Below, piece by piece: positions 44,239-54,121 of a stretch of 64,000 nucleotides of DNA. This DNA is from JBHJGM01 sp964405825. GTDB taxonomy: Bacteria; Verrucomicrobiota; Verrucomicrobiia; Opitutales; JBHJGM01. The DNA is taken from assembly GCA_964405825.1 (NCBI GenBank), contig CAYOPI010000006.1, forward strand, positions 1 to 64,000. Reading direction: 5' to 3'. Made by a program: the position numbers and the translations under genes. The notes beneath the pieces were generated by a model. That model saw only the letters and a program-made list of their open reading frames with translations. It had not been told where the DNA came from and did not search any database. Numbering within the stretch: the first letter of the stretch is position 1; each line of letters begins with the position of its first letter.

Positions 44239-45159
44239 ATGTCGTTGCTCAGCCCGCCCCGCCTGATCGCTTCCGGCCACGTGCTGGACGCCACCGAAGA
44301 AGCCTTCGGCACGCTGCGTGATTCCTCGGCTATCGCCGATGACGCGCAGGCCCTGCGCGCGCGGTACGCCGAAGACGGTTACCTGTATCTGCCCGGCTAC
44401 CTCGACCGCGAGGAGGTGCTGCAGGCCCGGCGGGATGTCTGCGGGCGGCTGGCCGACGATGGCCTGCTTGACCCGGCACACGACCCGATCGACGGCGTTC
44501 TCAAGCTGGACGCATCGGTGAAGTTCCGCCCGGACATTGCGACGGGCAATCCGGTGGTCGAAGCGCTGCTGTACGGGCCACGCCTGCTGGGCTTTTACGA
44601 GCACTTTCTGGGGGGGGCGGTCCGGCACTTTGACTTCACCTGGTTTCGCGCGGTGAGTCCGGGTCGGGGCGCGCCGCCGCACTGCGATGCCGTCTACATG
44701 AACCGCGGCACGTTCAATCTGTACACGGCGTGGGTGCCGTTTGGAGACGTGTCGCTGGAACTTGGCGGGCTGATGATTCTGGAGAATTCGCACCGCAAGG
44801 CCGATCGGCTGAAGAAGTACCTGGAAAGCGACGTGGACAGTTTCTGCGAGAACAACCCCAAGCACGTCGAGCGCATCGAAGCGAACAAAGCCGTGCGGCA
44901 CGGGCAGCTGTCGTCGAATCCGGCGAGCCTGCGCGAGCGCCTGGGCGGCCGCTGGCTGACGGCGGAGTTTCGCGCGGGCGACCTGCTGACCTTTGGCATG
45001 GCCACGGTGCACGCCAGCCTCGACAACCAGTCGGCCGATCGCATCCGGCTGTCGTCGGATTCGCGCTACCAGCTGGCTTCCGAACCGGCGGACGAACGCT
45101 GGGTGGGGCCGAATCCGGTGGGCCATTCGCGCGCTGGCAAACGCGGACGAATCTGCTAG
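44239..45159 (+). CDS. Phytanoyl-CoA dioxygenase (PhyH) family protein
   Basis: A 306-residue Fe(II)/2-oxoglutarate oxygenase-like protein. The double-stranded beta-helix core has the metal triad as HCD in PPHCDAVY and a distal His in ATVHASLDN, with an Arg in RIRLSSDSRYQL for 2-oxoglutarate. EDGYLYLPGYLDREEVLQAR near the N-terminus is the family start. No signal peptide. The substrate is unknown. The DUF4038 hydrolase gene follows after 9 nt, so they form a pair. Confidence 0.85.
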   Translation: MSLLSPPRLIASGHVLDATEEAFGTLRDSSAIADDAQALRARYAEDGYLYLPGYLDREEVLQARRDVCGRLADDGLLDPAHDPIDGVLKLDASVKFRPDIATGNPVVEALLYGPRLLGFYEHFLGGAVRHFDFTWFRAVSPGRGAPPHCDAVYMNRGTFNLYTAWVPFGDVSLELGGLMILENSHRKADRLKKYLESDVDSFCENNPKHVERIEANKAVRHGQLSSNPASLRERLGGRWLTAEFRAGDLLTFGMATVHASLDNQSADRIRLSSDSRYQLASEPADERWVGPNPVGHSRAGKRGRIC

Positions 45160-45168
45160 CACGTCTGC

Positions 45169-46725
45169 ATGACGCAGCCGGTGGAAGCCCCCCAGTGGGC
45201 CGTGGTCGAACTGAGTTTCGAGGCGGCCAAAACGTACCCGAACGCCTACACGAATGCACTCGCGTGGGCAACGTTCACGCACGAGGACGGCACCGAGTTG
45301 CGCCGCCAACTCTTCTGGGACGGCGGGCCGAACTGGCGTTGCCGCTTCACCTCAACGCATGCGACAGGTCAGTGGACCTGGCGGGTGCAGAGCAAACCGT
45401 CGGACCCTGGCTTGAGCGGCGAGGGCACGCTGCTGGCAAAGGCGGCACTGGGCGACTCGCGCTTTGAGCGGCACGGGCTGTTGCGCATGAGCGAGCGCAG
45501 CCCCCGCAACGCCTGCCACCACGACGGCCATCCGTTCTACATCGTGGCTGACACGGCCTGGGCGTTGCCATGGCGGGCGACGGAAGCGGATTGCCGCACC
45601 TTCGCGGTCGACCGGGCGCAAAAGGGTTACAACGCCGCGCTCCTGATGACGCTGCAACCCGACCGGAAGATCACCGGTCCGCGCGATCGCACGCAACCGG
45701 AGGGCTTTGACGTTGCCTTTGAGGACTTGCCCGACGGCACCTTGACGCAGCTGCGCCCGGAGTACTTTCAGCAAATGGACCGGCTGATGGGCATCCTCGT
45801 CGAAGCGGGCATCGTGCCGATCTATCAGCCGGTGTTTCACGGGTATGGCTGGAAGGGTGGCCAGACCCTGGGGCCGACCCTCTCGCCCGAAGATTCCGCG
45901 CGCTACTGCCAGTACCTCGTGGCGCGTTACGGAGCGCAGCCGGCGATCTGGCTGATCTGCGGTGACGGCGGCGGTCGCGATCCGGGCGTGGGTCCGGGCG
46001 GCGAGGCGGTGCACGCCTGGGATGCCTACGCGCAGCCGACGGGCAATCACTACGGTCCCAACCGAGACAACGCAGCCCATCACGACGCCGAGTGGCTGGA
46101 CTTTCAGATCTGCCAGAGCGGCCACGACGGCGAGCACCGGCCCGAGAAGATCGCCGACATGCTGCGCAACGAACCGCCCAAGGCCGTCGCCAACGGCGAG
46201 CCGACCTACGAGCGGATGGGCGGTAAAGACATCGCCGCGGGCTGGTGGCAGGGGCACGAGGCCTGGACGAATCTGTGCGCAGGCGGCCTCTTTGGCACGT
46301 TTGCCGGGGCTGGTTCGCTGTGGCAGTGGAAGTTGAGCAAGGACGAGCCGGGGCATCCGGACTGGTGCTGCGATCCGGCGTCGGGCTGGCGCGAGGCCCT
46401 GGACTTCAAGGGCTCCCGCTACGTTGGCAACGTGGGCAGGATCCTCTCGCGCTACGACCTGACTGGCGCTGTGCCGACCGTGCATCAGACCATGGGCAAC
46501 CGGGCCATCACCGTGCCCGACAAACTTCTGCTGGTCTACCGGCAGCACCCGATGGGCTGCACGGTCTACGACCGGACCGTCCCGAAAGACTGGCGCATCT
46601 ACGATCCGAAGACGGCCGAGGTCGTGGCGGAGGGACAGTGGTCGGAGGAAGACCGCAGCGTGCCCAATCCGATCGACGGACCCAGCGTGGTGATCTTTTA
46701 CACGCCGGAGGTGGAGCTCTCCTGA
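45169..46725 (+). CDS. DUF5060/DUF4038 apiosidase-like glycoside hydrolase, cytoplasmic
   Basis: A 518-residue protein with an N-terminal DUF5060 beta-sandwich (about 5-85: NALAWATFTHEDGTELRRQL, GQWTWRVQSKPSDPGLSGEG), a central DUF4038 TIM-barrel (about 100-420: HPFYIVADTAWALPWRATEA, NAALLMTLQ, PAIWLICGDGGG) and a C-terminal beta domain. Related proteins are glycoside hydrolases of the GH140 (apiosidase) type. There is no signal peptide, so it should act inside the cell on small sugars. It is paired with the upstream dioxygenase and overlaps the dusB gene by 28 nt. Confidence 0.8.
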   Translation: MTQPVEAPQWAVVELSFEAAKTYPNAYTNALAWATFTHEDGTELRRQLFWDGGPNWRCRFTSTHATGQWTWRVQSKPSDPGLSGEGTLLAKAALGDSRFERHGLLRMSERSPRNACHHDGHPFYIVADTAWALPWRATEADCRTFAVDRAQKGYNAALLMTLQPDRKITGPRDRTQPEGFDVAFEDLPDGTLTQLRPEYFQQMDRLMGILVEAGIVPIYQPVFHGYGWKGGQTLGPTLSPEDSARYCQYLVARYGAQPAIWLICGDGGGRDPGVGPGGEAVHAWDAYAQPTGNHYGPNRDNAAHHDAEWLDFQICQSGHDGEHRPEKIADMLRNEPPKAVANGEPTYERMGGKDIAAGWWQGHEAWTNLCAGGLFGTFAGAGSLWQWKLSKDEPGHPDWCCDPASGWREALDFKGSRYVGNVGRILSRYDLTGAVPTVHQTMGNRAITVPDKLLLVYRQHPMGCTVYDRTVPKDWRIYDPKTAEVVAEGQWSEEDRSVPNPIDGPSVVIFYTPEVELS

Positions 46726-47720
46726 AGCGCGGGCGCGGGAGTGAAGGCCCCGGCCAGGTAGTCGTCACGCAGGGCTCGCAACTCCTCAAGCGTATGGATC
46801 GCGTCGATCCGCTCCCGCAGCGGGGCGCCGCCGGGCAGGCCCTTGGTGAAGCTCTTGATCTTGGCGCGCAGGCCGCGGAGGTTTTCGGCACTGGCTCCAC
46901 GTGAAGTGAACTCCGCGTAGCCGGCGGTGTAATCGAGCAGGACCTGCCAGCGTTCGGCCGCGGTGGGCGGCTCGGGCAGGGGTTCACCGCGCAGAAGCGC
47001 CTTCAACTCGCGAAAGATCCACGGGTAGCCCAGCGCGGCGCGGCCAATCATCAGACCGGCTACCGGACTGCGGCCGCGCAACTGGACCACGTCGGTTCGC
47101 CGCGTGACGTTGCCGTTGCCGATAACGGGGATGCGCAGGTTGGCCGCGGTGGCCTCAATGACATTCCAGTCGGCCTCGCCGGAGTAGCCCTGGACCTTGG
47201 TCCGGCCATGAATGGCGAGGGCCTGCGCGCCGGCGTCCTCAACGATGCGGCCCACTTCCGGAGCCACGATGCGGGTCTCGTCCCAGCCGATGCGAATCTT
47301 GGCCGTGATTGGGAGATCGGGCACGGCGCGAACGACCTCGGCAACGATCTGTCCAATCCGCGCGGGCTCCTTCAGCAGGGATGAGCCCGCCTGCCTGTCC
47401 ACGACGCGTTCAGCCGGGCAGCCGAAATTCAGGTCGACGAAGTCAGGCGCGAGGCGGTCGGCCAGCAAGCGCGCCGCTTTGCCCATGCTCTCGGGTGTGG
47501 AGCCAAAAATCTGCGCGCCCATGGGGCGTTGGGTCGTCGTAAAGTCCACGGACTCCCAGGCGCGGCGATCATCATGCAGGAGCGAGTCGGCCTGGACGAA
47601 CTCGCTGACCAGCACGTCGGCTCCCTGGGCCTTGCAGAGGTCGCGAAAGACGCGGTCGGTGAACCGGGACATGGGTGCCAGGAACAACGGAAATGCCTGA
47701 TGCTGAAACCAATGCAGCAT
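46698..47720 (-). CDS. dusB: tRNA-dihydrouridine synthase (DusB-like)
   Basis: A 340-residue FMN enzyme that reduces specific uridines in tRNA D-loops. Landmarks: LFLAPMSRFTDRVFRDLC, MGAQIFGSTPESMGKAARLL, the catalytic Cys in DLNFGCPAERVV, ITAKIRIGWDE, LAIHGRTKVQGYSG and GNGNVTRRTD. The ATG at 47720 fits the family start; the frame opens further upstream without support. The target site is inferred from family. Confidence 0.9.
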   Translation of the reverse strand: MLHWFQHQAFPLFLAPMSRFTDRVFRDLCKAQGADVLVSEFVQADSLLHDDRRAWESVDFTTTQRPMGAQIFGSTPESMGKAARLLADRLAPDFVDLNFGCPAERVVDRQAGSSLLKEPARIGQIVAEVVRAVPDLPITAKIRIGWDETRIVAPEVGRIVEDAGAQALAIHGRTKVQGYSGEADWNVIEATAANLRIPVIGNGNVTRRTDVVQLRGRSPVAGLMIGRAALGYPWIFRELKALLRGEPLPEPPTAAERWQVLLDYTAGYAEFTSRGASAENLRGLRAKIKSFTKGLPGGAPLRERIDAIHTLEELRALRDDYLAGAFTPAPALQESSTSGV

Positions 47721-48046
47721 TGGGCGGAAAGTAAACGGCCACCCTCGACGGGGCAAGTCGCGAGGGTTTTCGCCATTTGAGGCGGCCTGCCCGGGTCCCG
47801 CGGTATTAGCAGAGCTTAGCGCATGCAAAAGCGCAACTTACAGCGGTATGCTACCCTTAATAGTAAGTCTTGCCGGTACTTATTTTCGCATTTTGCCCGA
47901 TCCAAAGCAGAAGCGGGACCGCTTCATGGCGGATTAGCAAACAGCATGAATTTTTCTACCAGACATTAGATTTTTTTCTTCCAAAAGGAGGCGACGGGCC
48001 GATAGCGTGACGAACGTTCCAAACGTCCCAAACGCCTGAGTCCTGG
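47721..48046. other. Divergent spacer between dusB and the cbb3 island
   Basis: 326 bp with no convincing gene. It must hold the cco promoter. I searched for an FNR/ANR-type box (TTGAT-N4-ATCAA) and found none. The 60 bp before the ccoS-like gene contain T-rich runs and short direct repeats of the form AAACG, but no clear promoter. Confidence 0.45.
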
Positions 48047-48235
48047 ATGCAAGTTGTTCTGTTGACGCTTTTTCTGAGTCTGTTGCTGGCCACGCTGTTC
48101 GTGCTGTTGTTTGTGCGCGACCGCCGCAGCCAGCGGGCCAACTTGTCCAGTCCCGAGCAGGATGCGCTGATTCCCTTCCAGGAAGAGCGTTTCCGGAATT
48201 CCAAGTCTTGCAATGAAGCGAGTGCCCGTCGTTAA
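48047..48235 (+). CDS. CcoS-like small membrane protein
   Basis: A 62-residue protein with one N-terminal membrane helix (VVLLTLFLSLLLATLFVLLF) followed by a charged tail (RDRRSQRANLSSPEQDALIP). CcoS proteins, needed to insert cofactors into cbb3 oxidase, have this size and layout. The assignment rests on that and on its place 50 nt before ccoNO. Confidence 0.6.
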   Translation: MQVVLLTLFLSLLLATLFVLLFVRDRRSQRANLSSPEQDALIPFQEERFRNSKSCNEASARR

Positions 48236-48285
48236 TACGAACGGCGGGGCGCTCCGGTCCTTTGTCCCGAAAGTCTGTCCAAGCC

Positions 48286-50739
<2,454 letters not shown>

Positions 50740-50744
50740 AGGCC

Positions 50745-50966
50745 ATGCGCAAGCTTCTGGAACAACTGCAGCTGGATCAATGGACCACCTGGGTCCTGTT
50801 GATGGCCTTTCTCGTAACGGCCTCGCTCTTTGCCTTTCAAATGTGGCGCATCCTCACGATGAAGCGCGAGACGCGCGACCACGCCGCCAACCTTCCGCTG
50901 GAAGGCGACCAAGTTGAAATAGAAGTGCCCGTGCCAGCCGACTCCAACCAACGCTCCGACCGATGA
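50745..50966 (+). CDS. ccoQ: CcoQ-like small cbb3 subunit
   Basis: A 73-residue protein with one membrane helix (WTTWVLLMAFLVTASLFAFQ) and an acidic tail. Place between ccoO and ccoP and single-helix layout fit CcoQ, which stabilises the complex. Its end overlaps the ccoP start by 4 nt (ATGA). Confidence 0.72.
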   Translation: MRKLLEQLQLDQWTTWVLLMAFLVTASLFAFQMWRILTMKRETRDHAANLPLEGDQVEIEVPVPADSNQRSDR

Positions 50967-51631
50967 ACGACGACGAAACCCAGACGACCTCCAACCGCAA
51001 AGGCCCCGTGCAGAAGGGCGAGGTCCGGCTGCTGGACCACAGCTACGACGGCATCCAGGAGTATGACCAGCGCCTGCCCAACTGGTGGCTGTTCACGCTC
51101 TACGGCGCGGTGGTGTTCTCGTTCGTCTACTACTTTTTCTCGATTCAGAGCCACGTGGGGCCGGGCGATTACGCCAACGTACAGAACGAGTTGAACCGGC
51201 TGCAGGAGATTCAACTGGCCGGCGGTTTTGACGCCACCGACGACGACGTCTTCTGGGACATGATGGCCAACGCGGAGGTGGTCGCCAAGGGCGCGGTAAT
51301 CTATGAGCAGAAATGCGTGACCTGCCACCTGGACGACATGATGGGGGTGGAATCTTCGAAGCCGGGCGGTATCGGTTTCAACCTGGTCGACGCGGAATGG
51401 GTCCACGGAGCCCGACCCTCGGAGATGTACGTAACCATCTTCGAGGGTATTCCAGACAAAGGGATGCAGGCCTGGGGCCCAGTGCTGGGCCCGCAGCAGG
51501 TCGGCCAGGTGACCGCCTTCCTGATGAGCCGCAACGATGAAGCCGAGCTGCGCGCTGCGATTCAGGCACAGGGCGAGGCACCCGAGGCCACCGAAGCGAC
51601 CTTGCCCGAGGACGGTGCGCAGAATCTGTAG
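50963..51631 (+). CDS. ccoP: cbb3 oxidase subunit CcoP with a single heme
   Basis: A 222-residue membrane-anchored cytochrome c. The N-terminal EVRLLDHSYDGIQEYDQRLP and membrane helix (LFTLYGAVVFSFVYYFF) are CcoP landmarks. Only one CxxCH motif is present (CVTCH, about residue 119), with the Met ligand candidate in DKGMQAWGP. Most CcoP proteins have two c-hemes and about 300 residues, so one heme domain is missing. Electrons from the donor cytochrome would reach CcoO through this one heme. Confidence 0.9.
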   Translation: MNDDETQTTSNRKGPVQKGEVRLLDHSYDGIQEYDQRLPNWWLFTLYGAVVFSFVYYFFSIQSHVGPGDYANVQNELNRLQEIQLAGGFDATDDDVFWDMMANAEVVAKGAVIYEQKCVTCHLDDMMGVESSKPGGIGFNLVDAEWVHGARPSEMYVTIFEGIPDKGMQAWGPVLGPQQVGQVTAFLMSRNDEAELRAAIQAQGEAPEATEATLPEDGAQNL

Positions 51632-51656
51632 GATGAGCCCATAGAAAGGCCCGAGC

Positions 51657-53144
51657 ATGGCCCGCGACGCGCAACGCACGCCCAATCTCGAATCGGTCAC
51701 CACGATCTCGGAGGACGGTTCGCGCAACTTTCTGCGGCCGGCCGACGTATGGGGGCGCTTCACACTCTGGCGCCGGATCAGCGCCTGGGTCCTGATCGCG
51801 GTCTACGTATTGCTCCCGTGGATACACATCAACGGGCACCCGGCGGTCTTCCTCGACGTGCTCAACCGGCGCTTCCACCTCTTCGGGCTGACGCTGGTGA
51901 CGCAGGACCTGTGGCTGATGTTTTTTCTGATCACCGGGCTGGGCTTCTCGCTGTTTTTCATCACGGCGCTGTTCGGGCGCATCTGGTGCGGCTGGGCCTG
52001 CCCGCAGACGGTTTTTCTGGAGCACCTGTACCGCCGGGTGGAGCGCTGGTTTGAAGGTGACGCGATGGCGCAGAAGCGCCTGGACAAGCAGCCGTGGAGT
52101 GCCGACAAGGTCGCGCGCCGCGGCGGCAAGCACGTGGTTTTCCTGCTGCTGTCGGCGGGCATCGCCCACGTTTTTCTGGCGTACTTCATCTCGATTCCGC
52201 AGCTGTGGGACTGGATGCTGACCAGCCCGACCGAGCACCTGAAGCCCTTCTTCTTCGTCGTCGCAGCAACGGGAATCCTGTACTTCAACTTCTCGTGGTT
52301 TCGCGAGCAACTGTGCCTGATCATCTGCCCGTACGGCCGCCTGCAAAGCGCCCTGATCGACGACGACTCGGTCATCATCGGCTACGATGAGCAGCGTGGG
52401 GAACCGCGCGGCAAGCCCAACGTGGACGGCGTGGGCGACTGCATTGCCTGCAACCGCTGCGTGGCGGTCTGCCCGACTGGGATCGATATTCGCCAGGGGC
52501 TGCAGATGGAGTGCATCGGCTGCGCCAACTGCATCGACGCCTGCGACGCGATCATGGACAAAGTCGGGCGCGAACGAGGGCTGATCCGCTACGATTCACT
52601 CAATGGGCTGGCCCGCAAAAAGACGCGACTGCTGCGTCCACGGCTGTTCGTCTACGGGCTGCTGATGAGCCTGGGGGTGGTCGCGGCGACGCTCTCGTTC
52701 TCGACCATCGAGCCCGCGCACTTGAACGTGGTGCGGCAGAGTGGCGACCCGTATGTGCCCGACTTCAAGCAGGACACGCTGCGCAACAGTTTCAACGTAC
52801 GCATCATCAACAAGCGCAACGAAGCCGTCGTGCTGCAGGCGCGTATCGTGGATCTGCCCGAAGGCGTGAGCGTGCATGGCTTCGAACTGCCCATTGAACT
52901 GGGGCCGCTGGAGGAGACCGTGCGGAGTCTCGCCGTGCTGCAGCAGATGGGCCTTTACTCCGGGCAGTTTGATCTGCCGGTCGAACTGACTGACGGCGAA
53001 GGAAGCTTCATTGTACGTGACCGGGCGCAATTCGTGGGACCCGATCCAGCGCTGCTGCAACGCGAACGCGAACGCCGCCAGAGCGAGTCAGCGGACCAAA
53101 CCGCCGTGTCCGCCTACGTCGCACCAGCCCCCCCAACCTCGTGA
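51657..53144 (+). CDS. ccoG: Cytochrome c oxidase accessory protein CcoG
   Basis: A 495-residue membrane protein with about five helices and two 4Fe-4S sites: CIACNRCVAVCP (about 262) and CIGCANCIDACD (about 286). CWACPQ-type and ICPYGRLQSALIDDD segments are typical of CcoG (RdxA/FixG). The C-terminal domain is an Ig-like fold (LRNSFNVRIINKRNEAVVLQ). CcoG reduces Cu(II) to Cu(I) for loading the CuB site. Overlaps the next gene (GTGA). Confidence 0.95.
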   Translation: MARDAQRTPNLESVTTISEDGSRNFLRPADVWGRFTLWRRISAWVLIAVYVLLPWIHINGHPAVFLDVLNRRFHLFGLTLVTQDLWLMFFLITGLGFSLFFITALFGRIWCGWACPQTVFLEHLYRRVERWFEGDAMAQKRLDKQPWSADKVARRGGKHVVFLLLSAGIAHVFLAYFISIPQLWDWMLTSPTEHLKPFFFVVAATGILYFNFSWFREQLCLIICPYGRLQSALIDDDSVIIGYDEQRGEPRGKPNVDGVGDCIACNRCVAVCPTGIDIRQGLQMECIGCANCIDACDAIMDKVGRERGLIRYDSLNGLARKKTRLLRPRLFVYGLLMSLGVVAATLSFSTIEPAHLNVVRQSGDPYVPDFKQDTLRNSFNVRIINKRNEAVVLQARIVDLPEGVSVHGFELPIELGPLEETVRSLAVLQQMGLYSGQFDLPVELTDGEGSFIVRDRAQFVGPDPALLQRERERRQSESADQTAVSAYVAPAPPTS

Positions 53145-53359
53145 CGGCCGACGAAAAGAGCTTCTTCGGGCAGCGCCCCTGGATCTGGCTGGTTGCACTG
53201 TTCAGCCTGTTGATCTTGGGTTGGTCCATGTTCTTCAAGATTGCCTACGAGAACCCGCCTCAGGAGGTGGAACTGGGTGAGTCGCTGCCGATGCCGGAGG
53301 TGTCGGCGGACTCCACTGCACAGACACCTCAGGCCATGACGACGCCTCGTGGAGATTGA
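53141..53359 (+). CDS. Small one-helix membrane protein in the FixH position
   Basis: A 72-residue protein with one helix (WIWLVALFSLLILGWSMFF) and a short acidic periplasmic tail. GTG start overlapping the end of ccoG by 4 nt. In Proteobacteria the same place is taken by FixH/CcoH, which is larger; the sequence here lacks the FixH domain. It may have the same role in oxidase assembly. Confidence 0.6.
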   Translation: MTADEKSFFGQRPWIWLVALFSLLILGWSMFFKIAYENPPQEVELGESLPMPEVSADSTAQTPQAMTTPRGD

Positions 53360-54047
53360 CCACAACACCATCACCGGCACCGGTCCGGCTTTCATCGCCG
53401 GCCTGGTCACGAGCCTGCACTGTGTTGGCATGTGCGGTCCGCTGGCCTGCGCGTTTCTGCCCTCGCCCAAGGAGGGTGGCAGCGTGGCGGTGACGGCGGG
53501 CACATACCACGCGGCGCGGGTACTGGGGTACGGAGTGATCGGGGCGGTCGCCGGTGGCTTGGGCGGAATGGTCGTCGAGCAGTTCTCACTTTCGGCGATC
53601 GGCTTTCTGCCTTGGGTTCTGGCAGCGTTCTTTCTGCTGGTGGGCCTGGGGCTGGACCAGCGTCTGCCCAAGCCGCGGGTGTTCGGGCGGGCCTACTTCC
53701 GGGTGAATCAAAAAGTGCGCACCCTGCCGCGTCCGGCTGCCGGCGGAATCCTGGGTTTCTTCACGCCGTTCCTGCCCTGCGGGCCGTTGTACGCGATGTT
53801 TGGCCTGGCGCTCTTCACCGGGCACTGGTTGCGGGGGGCGGAGTTTCTGCTGGCCTTTGCGCTGGGCACGCTGCCGCTGCTCTTTCTGGTGCAGACGCAG
53901 TTCTGGCAGATTCGCCGGGCGGTGGGCCCGATCTGGCTCAAGCGCGTTCAGCGGGCGATGGCCCTGATCATGGTGGCAGTGATCACGTGGCGAATGGTGA
54001 ATCGCGAGAACGCCCTGAGCGGCCTGCCCGAGTGGTGCCACTTCTGA
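53349..54047 (+). CDS. TauE/SafE-like membrane protein of the cbb3 island
   Basis: A 232-residue protein with about six helices. TGTGPAFIAGLVTSLHCVGMCG and GGILGFFTPFLPCGPLYAMF are landmarks of the sulfite exporter TauE/SafE-like (DsbD-related) proteins next to cco genes, thought to help copper delivery. The cysteine pairs HCVGMC and PCGP are placed at membrane edges and may bind Cu. GTG start overlapping the previous gene by 11 nt. Confidence 0.78.
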   Translation: MEIDHNTITGTGPAFIAGLVTSLHCVGMCGPLACAFLPSPKEGGSVAVTAGTYHAARVLGYGVIGAVAGGLGGMVVEQFSLSAIGFLPWVLAAFFLLVGLGLDQRLPKPRVFGRAYFRVNQKVRTLPRPAAGGILGFFTPFLPCGPLYAMFGLALFTGHWLRGAEFLLAFALGTLPLLFLVQTQFWQIRRAVGPIWLKRVQRAMALIMVAVITWRMVNRENALSGLPEWCHF

Positions 54048-54121
54048 CTGTCGGATTCGCGTTGGGCGCGGGCGGGTGATTTCGAAGCCGCCTGCAGCCC
54101 CTCCGGCCCGAACCCTGAAGC

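Noticed and set aside
47721..48046. FNR/ANR box in front of the cbb3 genes
   Set aside because: No TTGAT-N4-ATCAA-like sequence could be found by eye.
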